Below are positions 15,180 through 23,177 of a stretch of 64,000 nucleotides of DNA, one piece after another; within the stretch, counting starts at the first letter, position 1, and each line of letters begins with the position of its first letter. The stretch spans positions 558,001 through 622,000 of the forward strand of contig CAVSKX010000004.1 of the NCBI GenBank assembly GCA_963728765.1, given 5' to 3'. Made by a program: the position numbers and the translations under genes. This DNA comes from AC-32 sp963728765. GTDB lineage: Bacteria; Actinomycetota; Thermoleophilia; Gaiellales; Gaiellaceae. The notes under the pieces are model-generated. The model worked only from the letters and a program-made list of their open reading frames with translations, did no database searches and was not told the origin of the DNA.

Positions 15180-16004
15180 ATGCGGCGGCTCCAGATCACC
15201 CCACGGCGTGCCCTCTTGGCGACCGCGGCCGGTAGTGCGGCCGCGATCTACGGCGCCTTCCTGCTCTACGAGACACCCGGCCTCGGCATCGGCCACTTCT
15301 ACTACCTGTCGATCCTGCTCGCGGCGCTCGCGACAGGCCCGTGGTTCGGCGCGATCGCCGGTGCAGCGGCGACCGGCCTGTACGCGACCGGTGTCGTCCT
15401 GAACCCGTCGATTCAGTCGTCCGAGGTGCTCTCTGCAAGCACTGCGATCCGGCTCGTCACCTACGTCGCGGTCGGTGGTGTGATCGGCTACTTCGCCAAG
15501 GAAGGCCGGCGCGCCACCGGGGAGCTGCAGGTGCTTGCGGAGCGCGATGCCGTGACCGGCCTGCCGAACACGCGCGCGTTCGAACGCGCCATCGGCGAGC
15601 GCTTGGCAGCGCAGCAGCCGTTCGTCCTCCTCGTCGGCGCCCTGGATGCGCAAACCTCCCCGGCCGACCCCGCCTCGCTCGTGAACTCGGTCGGCGAGCT
15701 CCTGCTCCGCGCTCTCGAGCCCGAGGACGACCTCGCGCGGATCGGCCACCAGGAGTTCGCGGTGCTCGCGCCGCTGCCGCGGGCCGAGGACGCGCGGCGG
15801 CTGGCGGCGCACCTCGAGCGCGCCCTCGCGGGCAGCGGCGTCGGCGTCACCTTCGGCTGGGCGACCTTCCCGCAGGACGGCGACAACGCGCTCGCGCTCT
15901 ACCGCGCAGCCGACGAGCGGCTCTACGCGCGGCGCGTGATCAGCCGCAACGAGACCGCGAACGTGGTCCCGCTCCCGCGCGGTTCCGAGGCGTCGGCCGG
16001 CTAG
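15180..16004 (+). CDS. Membrane protein with degenerate GGDEF domain
   Basis: This protein of about 274 residues has an N-terminal membrane part with about four hydrophobic segments (residues about 12-105), then a diguanylate-cyclase-like domain. The fold marker DAVTGLPNTRAFE is intact, but the active-site GGDEF is GHQEF (about 189-193) and the inhibitory RxxD site is replaced by EPED. It is therefore unlikely to make cyclic-di-GMP, and it may bind a nucleotide or a partner instead. An upstream TTG at 15168 is an alternative start in the same frame. No ribosome-binding site decides between them. Confidence 0.8.
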   Translation: MRRLQITPRRALLATAAGSAAAIYGAFLLYETPGLGIGHFYYLSILLAALATGPWFGAIAGAAATGLYATGVVLNPSIQSSEVLSASTAIRLVTYVAVGGVIGYFAKEGRRATGELQVLAERDAVTGLPNTRAFERAIGERLAAQQPFVLLVGALDAQTSPADPASLVNSVGELLLRALEPEDDLARIGHQEFAVLAPLPRAEDARRLAAHLERALAGSGVGVTFGWATFPQDGDNALALYRAADERLYARRVISRNETANVVPLPRGSEASAG

Positions 16005-16058
16005 GAGGGCTTGACGAAACACCGTCAATGCCCTCGAGCAGCGTTCCGCCAAACCCTC

Positions 16059-17573
16059 CTAGGCCGCGCCGAGCTCGGCGAGCAACGGGCCCGTGTCGAG
16101 CGGCTCGAAGCCGATGCGCCCTGCGATCTCCTCGCTCGACGGCTTCGTCCCCTCGCGGAAGAGCTCGCGCAGTCGGGCGCCGGTCTTGCGGCTCGCCCAC
16201 CAGTCGTCGCCCACCTCGCGCTCGAGGTACGTGCGCAGCTGGGCAGCGCGGATCCACGCGCGCAGGTAGTCGGCCGAGTAGAAGCCCGCGTCCATGTCGG
16301 CGAGGAAGCCCTCGCGGCGGTACTCCATCCCGGTCGCTGCGGTGAGCAGCTCCGCGTACCCCCCGTCGGTGCCCCCGTCCTCGGGGAACCGGCTCCAGAA
16401 GTCGAGCTCGAAGCGCAGCTTGGCCGCATAGCGACGGAAGAGCAGCGCCTCCATGAACACCGTCGCCTCGGCGTTCTGCTCGGCTTCCTCGTCGGTGAGG
16501 TCGAAGTAGCGGGCGTGCCAGCCCGGCTGCCGCGAGATCGCCTCGACGATGTACGAGTAGATCTCCGTCAGCGCGTGGTCGCGCGAGATGTTGCGGAAGG
16601 TGTACGGAAGCGCCGGGTCGCATCCGGCGTAGTGGAGCGCGTGGCCGGCCTCGTGCAGGAACGCCTGGTAGTCGTGCAGCCCGCCCTGCGCACGCGTGAT
16701 CAGGTGGACGACCGTCGGCGGGTCCGCCGGGATCACGCAGGCCCGCGGCGACTTCTGCGGCCGGTCGTCGAGGTCGAGCTTGATGTTCGGCTCGTTCTCG
16801 AGGTCGAAGCCGAGCCTCGAGAGCGTGTCCATGCAGGTCGGGACGGCCTGCTCCTTCGTGTAGATCGCCTCGAGTGGCGAGAGCCGGCGCAGGTACGCGA
16901 CGTGTGAGGAGCTCGGCACCTCCTCGCGTTCCGGCCCGAGCAGCCGCTCGAGCCAGCGCTCCTTCAGCTGCGCGTATACCTCGGCCGCGGCCTCGCTCGC
17001 CCTGGCCAGCGCGAGCTCCAGCTCGCGGATCGAGATCCCCTTCTCCTCTTCGTTCCGCTCGACCGCGTCGGCGATGCCGCTGACCTCGGCCTCGAGCTCC
17101 TCGCCCGCGCGCAGCACGTCGAGCCGGTCGTCGTTGAAGGTCGCCGAGACGTCCGTGGCCAGACGGCCGAGCTCGTCGCGCTCGCCGTAGTCGCTCAGCA
17201 CCGCGAGCGTCGCCTGCGCCGTGCGCAAGGGCATCTCGTCGCCCTGGAACTCGACGCGGGCGGCGAGAATCGCGTTCTCGAGCGCGTCCTCGCGCTCCGC
17301 CAGCTCTGCTGAGATGAGCCCGGCCTCGCACGTCTTGCGCAGGCGGTAGAGCCGCTCGCGCTCGTCGCCCGGCGCGCCCTCGGACTCCGCCTGCCGCAGC
17401 GCCTCGAGCTGGTCGCGTGTGAAGAGCTCGGCGTAGCGCGCGACGATCTCGGCGCGCTCCGAGACCTCCTTCTCGCCGACGCGCACGGCTCGGCCCTCCT
17501 CCGCGCGCTCGAAGAGGTAGCGCTGGAGCCGGGACTCGTAGTCGGCAGGTCGCAGGACGGGAACGACGCTCAT
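16059..17573 (-). CDS. M3-like zinc metallopeptidase
   Basis: This is a cytoplasmic 504-residue protein with the zinc-binding HEAGH in AFLHEAGHALHYAG (about residue 312). It is surrounded by sequence typical of the oligoendopeptidase/thimet (M3) clan: a long helical N-terminal half, PPTVVHLITRAQGG before the HExxH, and ALTEIYSYIVEAI after it, where the third zinc ligand Glu would lie. There is no signal peptide. A TAGATT box lies 9 nt before the ATG at 17573. The peptide substrate is unknown. It is family-like rather than a close match to a named enzyme. Confidence 0.8.
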   Translation of the reverse strand: MSVVPVLRPADYESRLQRYLFERAEEGRAVRVGEKEVSERAEIVARYAELFTRDQLEALRQAESEGAPGDERERLYRLRKTCEAGLISAELAEREDALENAILAARVEFQGDEMPLRTAQATLAVLSDYGERDELGRLATDVSATFNDDRLDVLRAGEELEAEVSGIADAVERNEEEKGISIRELELALARASEAAAEVYAQLKERWLERLLGPEREEVPSSSHVAYLRRLSPLEAIYTKEQAVPTCMDTLSRLGFDLENEPNIKLDLDDRPQKSPRACVIPADPPTVVHLITRAQGGLHDYQAFLHEAGHALHYAGCDPALPYTFRNISRDHALTEIYSYIVEAISRQPGWHARYFDLTDEEAEQNAEATVFMEALLFRRYAAKLRFELDFWSRFPEDGGTDGGYAELLTAATGMEYRREGFLADMDAGFYSADYLRAWIRAAQLRTYLEREVGDDWWASRKTGARLRELFREGTKPSSEEIAGRIGFEPLDTGPLLAELGAA

Positions 17574-17604
17574 GGCCGCGGAAATCTACCGACGCGGAGC
17601 CCGT

Positions 17605-17973
17605 TCAGCGCGGCGCGAGCGAATGCACCACGTCGAGCAGCTGCTCGAGGCGGAACGGCTTCGGCACGACGCCGTCGGCCTCGGCGATGGTCTCCGCGTC
17701 GAGCAGCGCGCTCCCGGTGAAGAGAATCACGGGCGCGCCGTGGTCGCGTTTTCGCAGCGACCGCATCAGCTCCACGCCGTCGTCGGCGCCGACGTGGACG
17801 TCGAGCAGGATCAGGTCGACGCCTCCCTGCGAAAGCGCCTCCTCGGCGGCGGCGACGGTGGGCGCCTCGGCGACCCGGTAGCCGTCGAGCTCGAGGTTCA
17901 CGCGGCAGAGAAGTCTCAGCGACTCGTCGTCGTCGACGATCAGGACCAGCGGTGCCCGAGTGAGCTCCGTCAC
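17605..17973 (-). CDS. Single-domain response regulator (CheY-like)
   Basis: This is a receiver domain with no output domain, 122 residues. The acidic cluster is DDDE (14-17), the phospho-acceptor Asp58 is in LILLDVHVG, T86 in LFTGS and K105 in VPKPF, so all catalytic positions are present. I chose the GTG at 17973 because AAGGAG lies 8 nt upstream. A longer frame starting at 18111 would add an unlikely Arg-rich tail. No histidine kinase is adjacent. It may act by protein-protein contact in a phosphorelay. Confidence 0.88.
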   Translation of the reverse strand: MTELTRAPLVLIVDDDESLRLLCRVNLELDGYRVAEAPTVAAAEEALSQGGVDLILLDVHVGADDGVELMRSLRKRDHGAPVILFTGSALLDAETIAEADGVVPKPFRLEQLLDVVHSLAPR

Positions 17974-18082
17974 CGCGTATCTCCTTCCCCTCTTCGACCG
18001 TTTAACACTCGGAAATGGGAAAGGCTGCGGACGGACTGCCTCAGCCGACGCCCCTCTTCCGACGCCGGGCGTGGCTGATCTT

Positions 18083-19354
18083 TCAGAGGGCGCTCGACCC
18101 GCTCGCGCCACCTCGACCGCTGCCGAGACGGGCCAGGGACTCGTCTCTCCCGAGCACCTCGAGGCTCTCGAAGAGGCCGGGCGACACCTTCGACCCCGTC
18201 ACGGCCAGGCGAATCGGCTGAAACGCCTCGCGCGGCTTCAGCCCTAGCCGGTCGGCGAGCGCTCGGAGCGCCTCTTCGATCGCGCCGGCCTCGAAGGGCT
18301 CGACCTGCGCCAGTGTCTCCGCGGCGGCCGGCAGCACCTGCCCGTCGACCTCCGCGTCGGGCGGGACTCGCGCGAAGAAGAAGCCGGCGAAGGCCGGGAA
18401 CTCGCCGAGCGTCGCGATCTTCTCCTGCACGAGCGGCGCGACCTTGCGCACCAGCTCCCCGTCCCACTCATAGCCCTGCTCCCGTAGATACGCGATGAGC
18501 CGATCGGCGTACTCGTCGGGCGGCAGCGCGCGCAGATAGATGCCGTTCAGCCAGTCCAGCTTCTTGAAGTCGAAGACGGAGGGGCTCGCACCGACGCGCT
18601 CGAGCGTGAAGCGCTCGACGAGCTCCGCGCGAGACATGACGGTCGTCTTGTCGTCGTAGCTCCAGCCGAGCAGAGCGAGGAAGTTGACGAGCGCCTCCGG
18701 GACATAGCCCTGCTCGCGGAACTCCTCGACCGACGTCGCGCCGTGGCGCTTCGAGAGCTTCTTGCCGTCCGGCCCGAGGATGTTGGCAACGTGCCCGTAG
18801 GCGGGAAGCGGCGCGCCGAGCGCCTCGAGGATCCGGATCTGCCTGGGCGTGTTCGAAACGTGGTCCTCGCCGCGCAGGACGTGCGTGATCCCGTCGAGCC
18901 AGTCCTCGACCGGGCTGGCGAAGTTGTACGTCGGACGGCCGTCGCCACGAACGATCACGAGGTCGTCGAGCCGCTCGTTCTCCCACTCGATGCGGCCGCG
19001 GATCAGGTCGTCCCAGGCGGTGACGCCCTCCTCGGGCATGCGCATGCGAATGGCGCCCTCGTCCTCGTAGGCCTTCCCCTCGGCGACGAGCCGCGCGGCC
19101 TCCTCACGGCACCGCTCCATCCGGTCGAGCTGGAACGTGACCTCTCCGTCCCAGTCGAGGCCGATCCAGCTCAGCGAGTCCTGGATCTGCTGCGTCGCCT
19201 CCGCCACCTCCCGGCTGGTGTCGGTGTTCTCGATCCTGAGGTGGAAGTCGCCGCCCTCGTGGCGGGCGAAGAGCCAGTTGAAGAGCGCCGTGTGGACACC
19301 GCCGATGTGGAGGAAACCCGTCGGGCTCGGAGCGAAGCGGACTCTGATTGCCAT
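18083..19354 (-). CDS. gltX: Glutamyl-tRNA synthetase
   Basis: This class I synthetase charges tRNA-Glu. The HIGH-type motif is HIGG (16-19) in TGFLHIGGVHTALFNW, the usual GltX form, and the KMSKS-type loop is KKLSKRHGA (198-206). ENTDTSR and GRPTYNFASPVED, which recognise substrate, are present. A helical anticodon-binding domain follows. At 423 residues it is somewhat shorter than the usual 460-490. The start ATG at 19354 has TAGCCT exactly 6 nt upstream, suggesting a leaderless mRNA. Whether it also charges tRNA-Gln cannot be judged from this window. Confidence 0.95.
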   Translation of the reverse strand: MAIRVRFAPSPTGFLHIGGVHTALFNWLFARHEGGDFHLRIENTDTSREVAEATQQIQDSLSWIGLDWDGEVTFQLDRMERCREEAARLVAEGKAYEDEGAIRMRMPEEGVTAWDDLIRGRIEWENERLDDLVIVRGDGRPTYNFASPVEDWLDGITHVLRGEDHVSNTPRQIRILEALGAPLPAYGHVANILGPDGKKLSKRHGATSVEEFREQGYVPEALVNFLALLGWSYDDKTTVMSRAELVERFTLERVGASPSVFDFKKLDWLNGIYLRALPPDEYADRLIAYLREQGYEWDGELVRKVAPLVQEKIATLGEFPAFAGFFFARVPPDAEVDGQVLPAAAETLAQVEPFEAGAIEEALRALADRLGLKPREAFQPIRLAVTGSKVSPGLFESLEVLGRDESLARLGSGRGGASGSSAL

Positions 19355-19418
19355 GCTCAGAGGCTATCGTCGGCGAGCTCAGACCAGTGTTCGTCCGAGT
19401 CATCGCATCAGCACGGCC

Positions 19419-19470
19419 ACACCGGCAAAGCCGGCGTCGCCTCCCTGGTCGGCGCCGCCAAGTCGGCGCC
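19419..19470. repeat. Bipartite palindromic repeat, copy 1 (divergent)
   Basis: There are two hairpins in a row: ACACCGGC-AAA-GCCGGCGT (19419-19437) and GGCGCCG-CCAAGT-CGGCGCC (19451-19470). The arrangement and the AAA-type loop match the better-conserved copies at 20549, 21491, 61002 and 61978. It lies between the divergent gltX and AlkZ-like genes. Confidence 0.5.
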
Positions 19471-19483
19471 TCAGCGTACTGAC

Positions 19484-20524
19484 GTGGCGGAGCGGGTTCT
19501 CACGCAGCGCGAGCTGAACCGGACGACGCTCGTGCGGCAAATGCTGCTGCGGCGCGAGCGCCTCTCGCCGGCGCGGGCGATCGAGCGGCTCGCCGGGCTA
19601 CAGGCGCAGCTGCCCTCGTCGCCGTACTTCGCGCTCTGGGCGCGGCTCGAAGGCTTCGAGCGCAGCGCCCTGGAGCGGGCGCTGATACGGCGAGGCGTCG
19701 TGAAGGCGCTGCTGATGCGCGCGACGATGCACCTCGTCTCCGCGCGCGACTACCCGCTCTTCGACGCGGCCGTGCGCGAGGCGCGGACGCTGATCCGCGC
19801 GCGCGGGACCGGGCCGCCGCCGGACGAGCTCGTGCAGCAAGTCATCGCGCTCGCCCGCGAGCGGCCGCGAACGAGGACGGAGATCATGCAGGCGCTCGGT
19901 CTCCACTCGCGGACCCAGGACCCGCACGAGATCCGGATGTTGTTCTGGGTGATGGCGCTCGGCCGGCTCGAGCAGACGCCGGAGTCGGCCTTCTACGCGT
20001 TCCGCGGCTCGCCGACCTACGAGCTCAGGGATCACGAACAGCCGCCGCGCGCCGAGGCGACGGCGTTCGCCATCCGCCGCTACCTCGGTGCATTCGGACC
20101 GGCCACTCGCGGCGACGTGTCGCAGTGGAGCGGCGTGCCGATCCGCGATCTCGAGCCCGGCTTCCAGACACTGCGCCTGCGCAGCTTCCGCGACGAGAAG
20201 GGCCGCGAGCTCCTCGACCTCCCGCGCGCACCACTCGTGCTCGCGGACGCGCCCGCGCCGCCGCGCCTCCTGCCGCGCTGGGACGAGCTGCTGCTCGCGC
20301 ACAAGGACCGCACGCGCGTCCTCCCCGACGAGTACCGCCAGGCCGCGATTCAGCGCAACGGGGACGTCCAGCAGACGTTCCTCGTGGACGGCCTGGTCGC
20401 GGGCCTGTGGGCGCGCGACGGAGACCGGGTCAGGCTCGAGCCGTTCGCCCCACTCCCGCGCACGGCGCGCCGTGAGCTCGAGGACGAGGCCGCACTCCTA
20501 GGAGCGTGGCTGGCTGACGGCTGA
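19484..20524 (+). CDS. AlkZ-like winged-helix DNA-binding/glycosylase family protein
   Basis: This protein of about 346 residues belongs to the winged-helix (HTH_42) family that includes DNA glycosylases AlkZ and YcaQ, which excise alkylated or crosslinked bases. Typical segments are RLAGLQAQLPSSPYFALWAR, containing the Q-x-Q catalytic-type motif, LMRATMHLVSARDYPLF, and the C-terminal PRWDELLLAHKDR and VDGLVAGLW. The start is set at the GTG at 19484; a longer upstream frame crosses the repeat and is implausible. Endonuclease IV follows 100 bp downstream, which fits a glycosylase plus AP-endonuclease pair. Glycosylase activity itself is inferred. Confidence 0.75.
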   Translation: MAERVLTQRELNRTTLVRQMLLRRERLSPARAIERLAGLQAQLPSSPYFALWARLEGFERSALERALIRRGVVKALLMRATMHLVSARDYPLFDAAVREARTLIRARGTGPPPDELVQQVIALARERPRTRTEIMQALGLHSRTQDPHEIRMLFWVMALGRLEQTPESAFYAFRGSPTYELRDHEQPPRAEATAFAIRRYLGAFGPATRGDVSQWSGVPIRDLEPGFQTLRLRSFRDEKGRELLDLPRAPLVLADAPAPPRLLPRWDELLLAHKDRTRVLPDEYRQAAIQRNGDVQQTFLVDGLVAGLWARDGDRVRLEPFAPLPRTARRELEDEAALLGAWLADG

Positions 20525-20548
20525 GGTTTCGGACCGGTCATTTCGGAC

Positions 20549-20600
20549 GGATGGCGGCAAAGCCGCACATCCCGAGGCAAGGCATCGCAAGCGACGCCTC
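20549..20600. repeat. Bipartite palindromic repeat, copy 2
   Basis: The first hairpin is GGATG-GCGGC-AAA-GCCGC-ACATCC (20549-20572). The second is GAGGC...GCCTC enclosing GGCATCGCAAGCGACGCC-like arms (20574-20600). It sits between the AlkZ-like gene and endonuclease IV. The order is the reverse of the copies at 21491 and 61002. Confidence 0.65.
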
Positions 20601-20626
20601 GACACCTGGCTCGCTAGCGTCAGGGC

Positions 20627-21490
20627 GTGCTCCTCGGTGGTCACTGCTCGGGCGGGATCAAGAAGGCGCTGGAGAACGCCCACGCGTTCGGCATGGACTC
20701 CGTGCAGCTGTTCGCGCAGAGCCCGCGGACGTGGCGGTTCCCGGACCACGACCCGGCCGACCTCGAGGCGTTCAGGGCGCGACGTGAAGAGCTCGGCATC
20801 GGCCGGGTCGCGATTCACGCGGTGTACCTGCTCAACCTCGCGAGCACGAAGGCGGACTTCTACGAGAAGAGCGCCGACACGTTGAGCAAGACGGTCGACG
20901 CGGCCCGCGCGATCGGCGCCGAGGCGGTCGTCTTCCACGTGGGTTCCCACCAGGGCGCGGGATTCGAGGCCGGGCTGGAGCGAGTCGTCCCGGCGCTGGC
21001 GCAGGCGCTCGAGCGCTGCGACGACACGACCTGGCTCTGCATGGAGAACACGGCCGGCACCGGCGACACGATCGGCCGGTCGCTCGAGGAGCTCGCGGCG
21101 CTGTACGAGGCGCTCGACCGCCATCCGCGACTCGGCATCTGCCTCGACTCGTGCCACCTGTTCGCCTCCGGCTACGACGTGACCGACCCGGACAAGCTCG
21201 AGGGGGTCGTGAACCAGGTCGACGGGTTGATCGGCCTCGACCGGCTGCGGGTCCTCCACGTGAACGACTCGAAGACGCCGCTCGGCTCGAACCGCGACCG
21301 GCACGACAACATCGGCGACGGGCTGATGGGGAACAAGCTCGCGGTCTTCCTCGGACACCCGAAGCTGCAAGGGCTCCCCGCCCTGCTCGAGGTCCCGGGG
21401 ACGGACGGGCACGGGCCGGATCTCGAGCAGATGAAGAAGCTGAGGAAGCTCTACGCGAAGGCTACGAAGGCAGCTCCAAAGACGCGTTAA
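20627..21490 (+). CDS. nfo: Endonuclease IV (AP endonuclease)
   Basis: Endonuclease IV cleaves DNA 5' to abasic sites in base-excision repair and uses three metal ions. The 287-residue TIM barrel shows LLGGHCSGGIKKAL at the N-terminus (the LGAHVS position), AIHAVYLLNLAS, VFHVGSHQGAG, CMENTAGTGDTIG, GICLDSCHLFASGYD and VLHVNDSKTPLGSNRDRHDNIGDG, which provide the His/Glu/Asp metal ligands. The start is the GTG at 20627, with TAGCGT exactly 6 nt upstream. It probably acts on sites made by the neighbouring glycosylases. The N-terminal GGHCS variant is slightly unusual. Confidence 0.94.
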   Translation: MLLGGHCSGGIKKALENAHAFGMDSVQLFAQSPRTWRFPDHDPADLEAFRARREELGIGRVAIHAVYLLNLASTKADFYEKSADTLSKTVDAARAIGAEAVVFHVGSHQGAGFEAGLERVVPALAQALERCDDTTWLCMENTAGTGDTIGRSLEELAALYEALDRHPRLGICLDSCHLFASGYDVTDPDKLEGVVNQVDGLIGLDRLRVLHVNDSKTPLGSNRDRHDNIGDGLMGNKLAVFLGHPKLQGLPALLEVPGTDGHGPDLEQMKKLRKLYAKATKAAPKTR

Positions 21491-21815
21491 GGCATCGCTT
21501 GCGATGCCGCCTGGAGGACGTGCGGGCTCTGACCGCGCGTCCGTCCAACCAAGAGACGAGAAGACGCTACGAGGCGCGGACCTGGGCGAAAACGGCGTTA
21601 AGGCATCGCTTGCGATGCCGCCTGGAGGACGTGCGGGCTCTGACCGCGCGTCCGTCCAACCAAGAGACGAGAAGACGCTACGAGGCGCGGACCTGGGCGA
21701 AAACGGCGTTAAGGCATCGCTTGCGATGCCGCCTGGAGGACGTGCGGGCTCTGACCGCGCGTCCGTCCAACCAACAGACGAGAAGACGCTACGAGGCGCG
21801 GACCTGGGCGAAGAC
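21487..21815. repeat. Tandem triplication (3 x 111 bp) of bipartite palindromic repeat
   Basis: Three head-to-tail copies start at 21487, 21598 and 21709 and are almost identical. Each has an inverted repeat GGCATCGC-TT-GCGATGCC (first at 21491-21508) and a second hairpin GGACGTGCGG...CCGCGCGTCC (21516-21542). Each also has about 45 bp that in the last copy form the 3' end of the convergent gene at 21789-22208. The unit thus duplicated the repeat together with the end of a gene. It lies between the convergent nfo and Cys-rich genes. Confidence 0.85.
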
Positions 21816-22208
21816 GCGGAAGCTCGGCTCGCCGACCGGCAGCTCGTGGAACTCGGGGTTGACGCACCCCATCTCCTCGCCGCGGCTCGCGTAGCACGCC
21901 TCGACCTCGACGCGGCACATCGGTAGCGCCGGCGCCGTCGCCCGTACCGCACCGAAGCCGCCGCGCCGGCCCTCGGCCGCGCGCAGCAGGTCGAAGTCGA
22001 TCTCGACCTCGAAGACCTTCATCACGCAGCCCATGTACGTGTGCCCGAACTCCTCGTACAGGTAGACGAACGGGCACGCGCGCTCGACACATGAACCGGG
22101 ATACACGACCTTGTCGCAGTGGACGTCACAGCGGCGGCACTCGACCTCGTCCTGAGGGCGCAGCGGAAGCTCGGCCGGCTGAGCTACCGCGTGCTCGCGT
22201 ATCTCCAT
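21789..22208 (-). CDS. Conserved Cys-rich protein of unknown function
   Basis: The 139-residue protein has a cysteine cluster ECRRCDVHCDKVVYPGSC followed by VERACPFVY and GHTYMGCVMKVFEVEID, arranged like a small metal-binding (zinc or Fe-S) domain. The second half contains FGAVR, PMCRVEVE and GCVNPEFHELP. It resembles a conserved actinobacterial hypothetical family that I cannot name. The ATG at 22208 begins MEIREHAVAQ. Its last seven codons lie inside the third copy of the tandem repeat. Confidence 0.75.
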   Translation of the reverse strand: MEIREHAVAQPAELPLRPQDEVECRRCDVHCDKVVYPGSCVERACPFVYLYEEFGHTYMGCVMKVFEVEIDFDLLRAAEGRRGGFGAVRATAPALPMCRVEVEACYASRGEEMGCVNPEFHELPVGEPSFRVFAQVRAS

Positions 22209-22270
22209 GACCCTGATTGTGTGTGCAACGACCCGCGCTCCGCAAGACTTGACAAGCCGCGGCTCTGAGG

Positions 22271-22993
22271 CTAGGCGGCGGCGCGGCGGCGGGCGATGTT
22301 CAGCACGTCGAGCTGTGTGAACGCCTGGTGGTCGGGCTCGGCGCCGTCGGGATGCTCGTCCGCGCGGAACCAGAGCGCCTGCACTGTCGTCATGCCGACC
22401 TCGGCCGCGCCGCGCACGTCCTCGTAGAGCCGGTCGCCGACGAAGAGCGCGCGCTCGGGCTCGACCTCGAGTGCCTCCAGCGCTCGCTCGAAGATTTCCG
22501 GGTGCGGCTTGCGCATCCCCACCTCAGACGAGAAGACACTGAAGTCGAGCCGCTGCGCGAGGCCCATCTGCTCGAGGTCGCGATGCAGCAGCCAGCCGGG
22601 GTCGAACGCGTTCGAAACGAGGCCGAGCTTGAGCCCGTGTCCGCGCAGCGCCTCCAGCAGCGGGTGCGTGTGCGCCGCGAGGATGCGGGCCGGGTCCCAG
22701 GCGCGGTGCTCGGCCTCCAGGTAGCGGCCGAGCTCCTCGTCGTCGATCTCGACGCCGAAGTCGCGGAGGAGCCGGCGCACGAGCTCCGGGTACTCGATCT
22801 CCTCGATCGTGCCGGGCACCCAGAACAGCGGCTCGTACTCCTCGCGGAAGTGCTCCGTCACCTCGTCGGCCTGCGGCAGTTCGGCGCGTGCGACGGCCTC
22901 GAGCCCTGCGCGATGGCCGGCGGCGACGAGCTCGGGCGAGTACGCGAACTGCATCAGCGTGTCGCCCCAGTCGAAGAGGACCGCGTCGAGCAT
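22271..22993 (-). CDS. HAD-family hydrolase
   Basis: This is a haloacid-dehalogenase-superfamily phosphatase-like protein of 240 residues. Motif I is DWGDTL (8-13, nucleophile Asp8), motif II is GLVSNAF, motif III Lys is in GMRKPHPEIF and motif IV is FVGDRLYEDVRGA. The helical insert between motifs I and II fits the subclass I cap. The substrate is unknown. The start ATG at 22993 has TAGCGT 9 nt upstream, within one arm of the long palindrome at 23005-23174. Confidence 0.88.
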   Translation of the reverse strand: MLDAVLFDWGDTLMQFAYSPELVAAGHRAGLEAVARAELPQADEVTEHFREEYEPLFWVPGTIEEIEYPELVRRLLRDFGVEIDDEELGRYLEAEHRAWDPARILAAHTHPLLEALRGHGLKLGLVSNAFDPGWLLHRDLEQMGLAQRLDFSVFSSEVGMRKPHPEIFERALEALEVEPERALFVGDRLYEDVRGAAEVGMTTVQALWFRADEHPDGAEPDHQAFTQLDVLNIARRRAAA

Positions 22994-23004
22994 GAGCTGG
23001 TTAC

Positions 23005-23174
23005 GCTAGCGCCCCTCCCAGCAATGGACGCCTGCCCCTCGCCCGCTATCACGCTGCACCAGAGCCCTCCCTCGTCCTTGCGCAGGCTGGCAGCCTGCAC
23101 CGCGGTCGAGTGGGGACTCTGGCTTGCTGCTAGCGACCGAGAGCCTGGGCTCCATTACTGGAAGGGGCGCTAAC
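23005..23174. repeat. 170-bp near-perfect palindrome in divergent promoter region
   Basis: The left arm (23005-23089) and the reverse complement of the right arm (23091-23174) match over most of their length. The outer 24 nt (23005-23028 versus 23151-23174) differ at three positions. The 16-nt block at about 23060 matches that at about 23109, and the centre is GCAGGCT-GGC-AGCCTGC (23082-23098). The arms end just before the divergent start codons at 22993 and 23178. The simplest explanation is an inverted duplication of one promoter region. Confidence 0.8.
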
Positions 23175-23177
23175 GCG

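Noticed and set aside
17974..18111. Longer N-terminus of the single-domain response regulator
   Set aside because: The extra residues are Arg/Pro-rich. The GTG at 17973 has a strong AAGGAG site and begins directly before the receiver fold.
18743..19483. N-terminal extension of the AlkZ-like protein
   Set aside because: The extension is antisense to gltX and crosses the palindromic repeat. Family homology starts right after the GTG at 19484.
21504..21926. Frame encoding a repeated peptide across the 111-bp tandem repeats
   Set aside because: The peptide repeats only because the DNA does. It lies over a gap between convergent genes and runs into the end of the Cys-rich gene.
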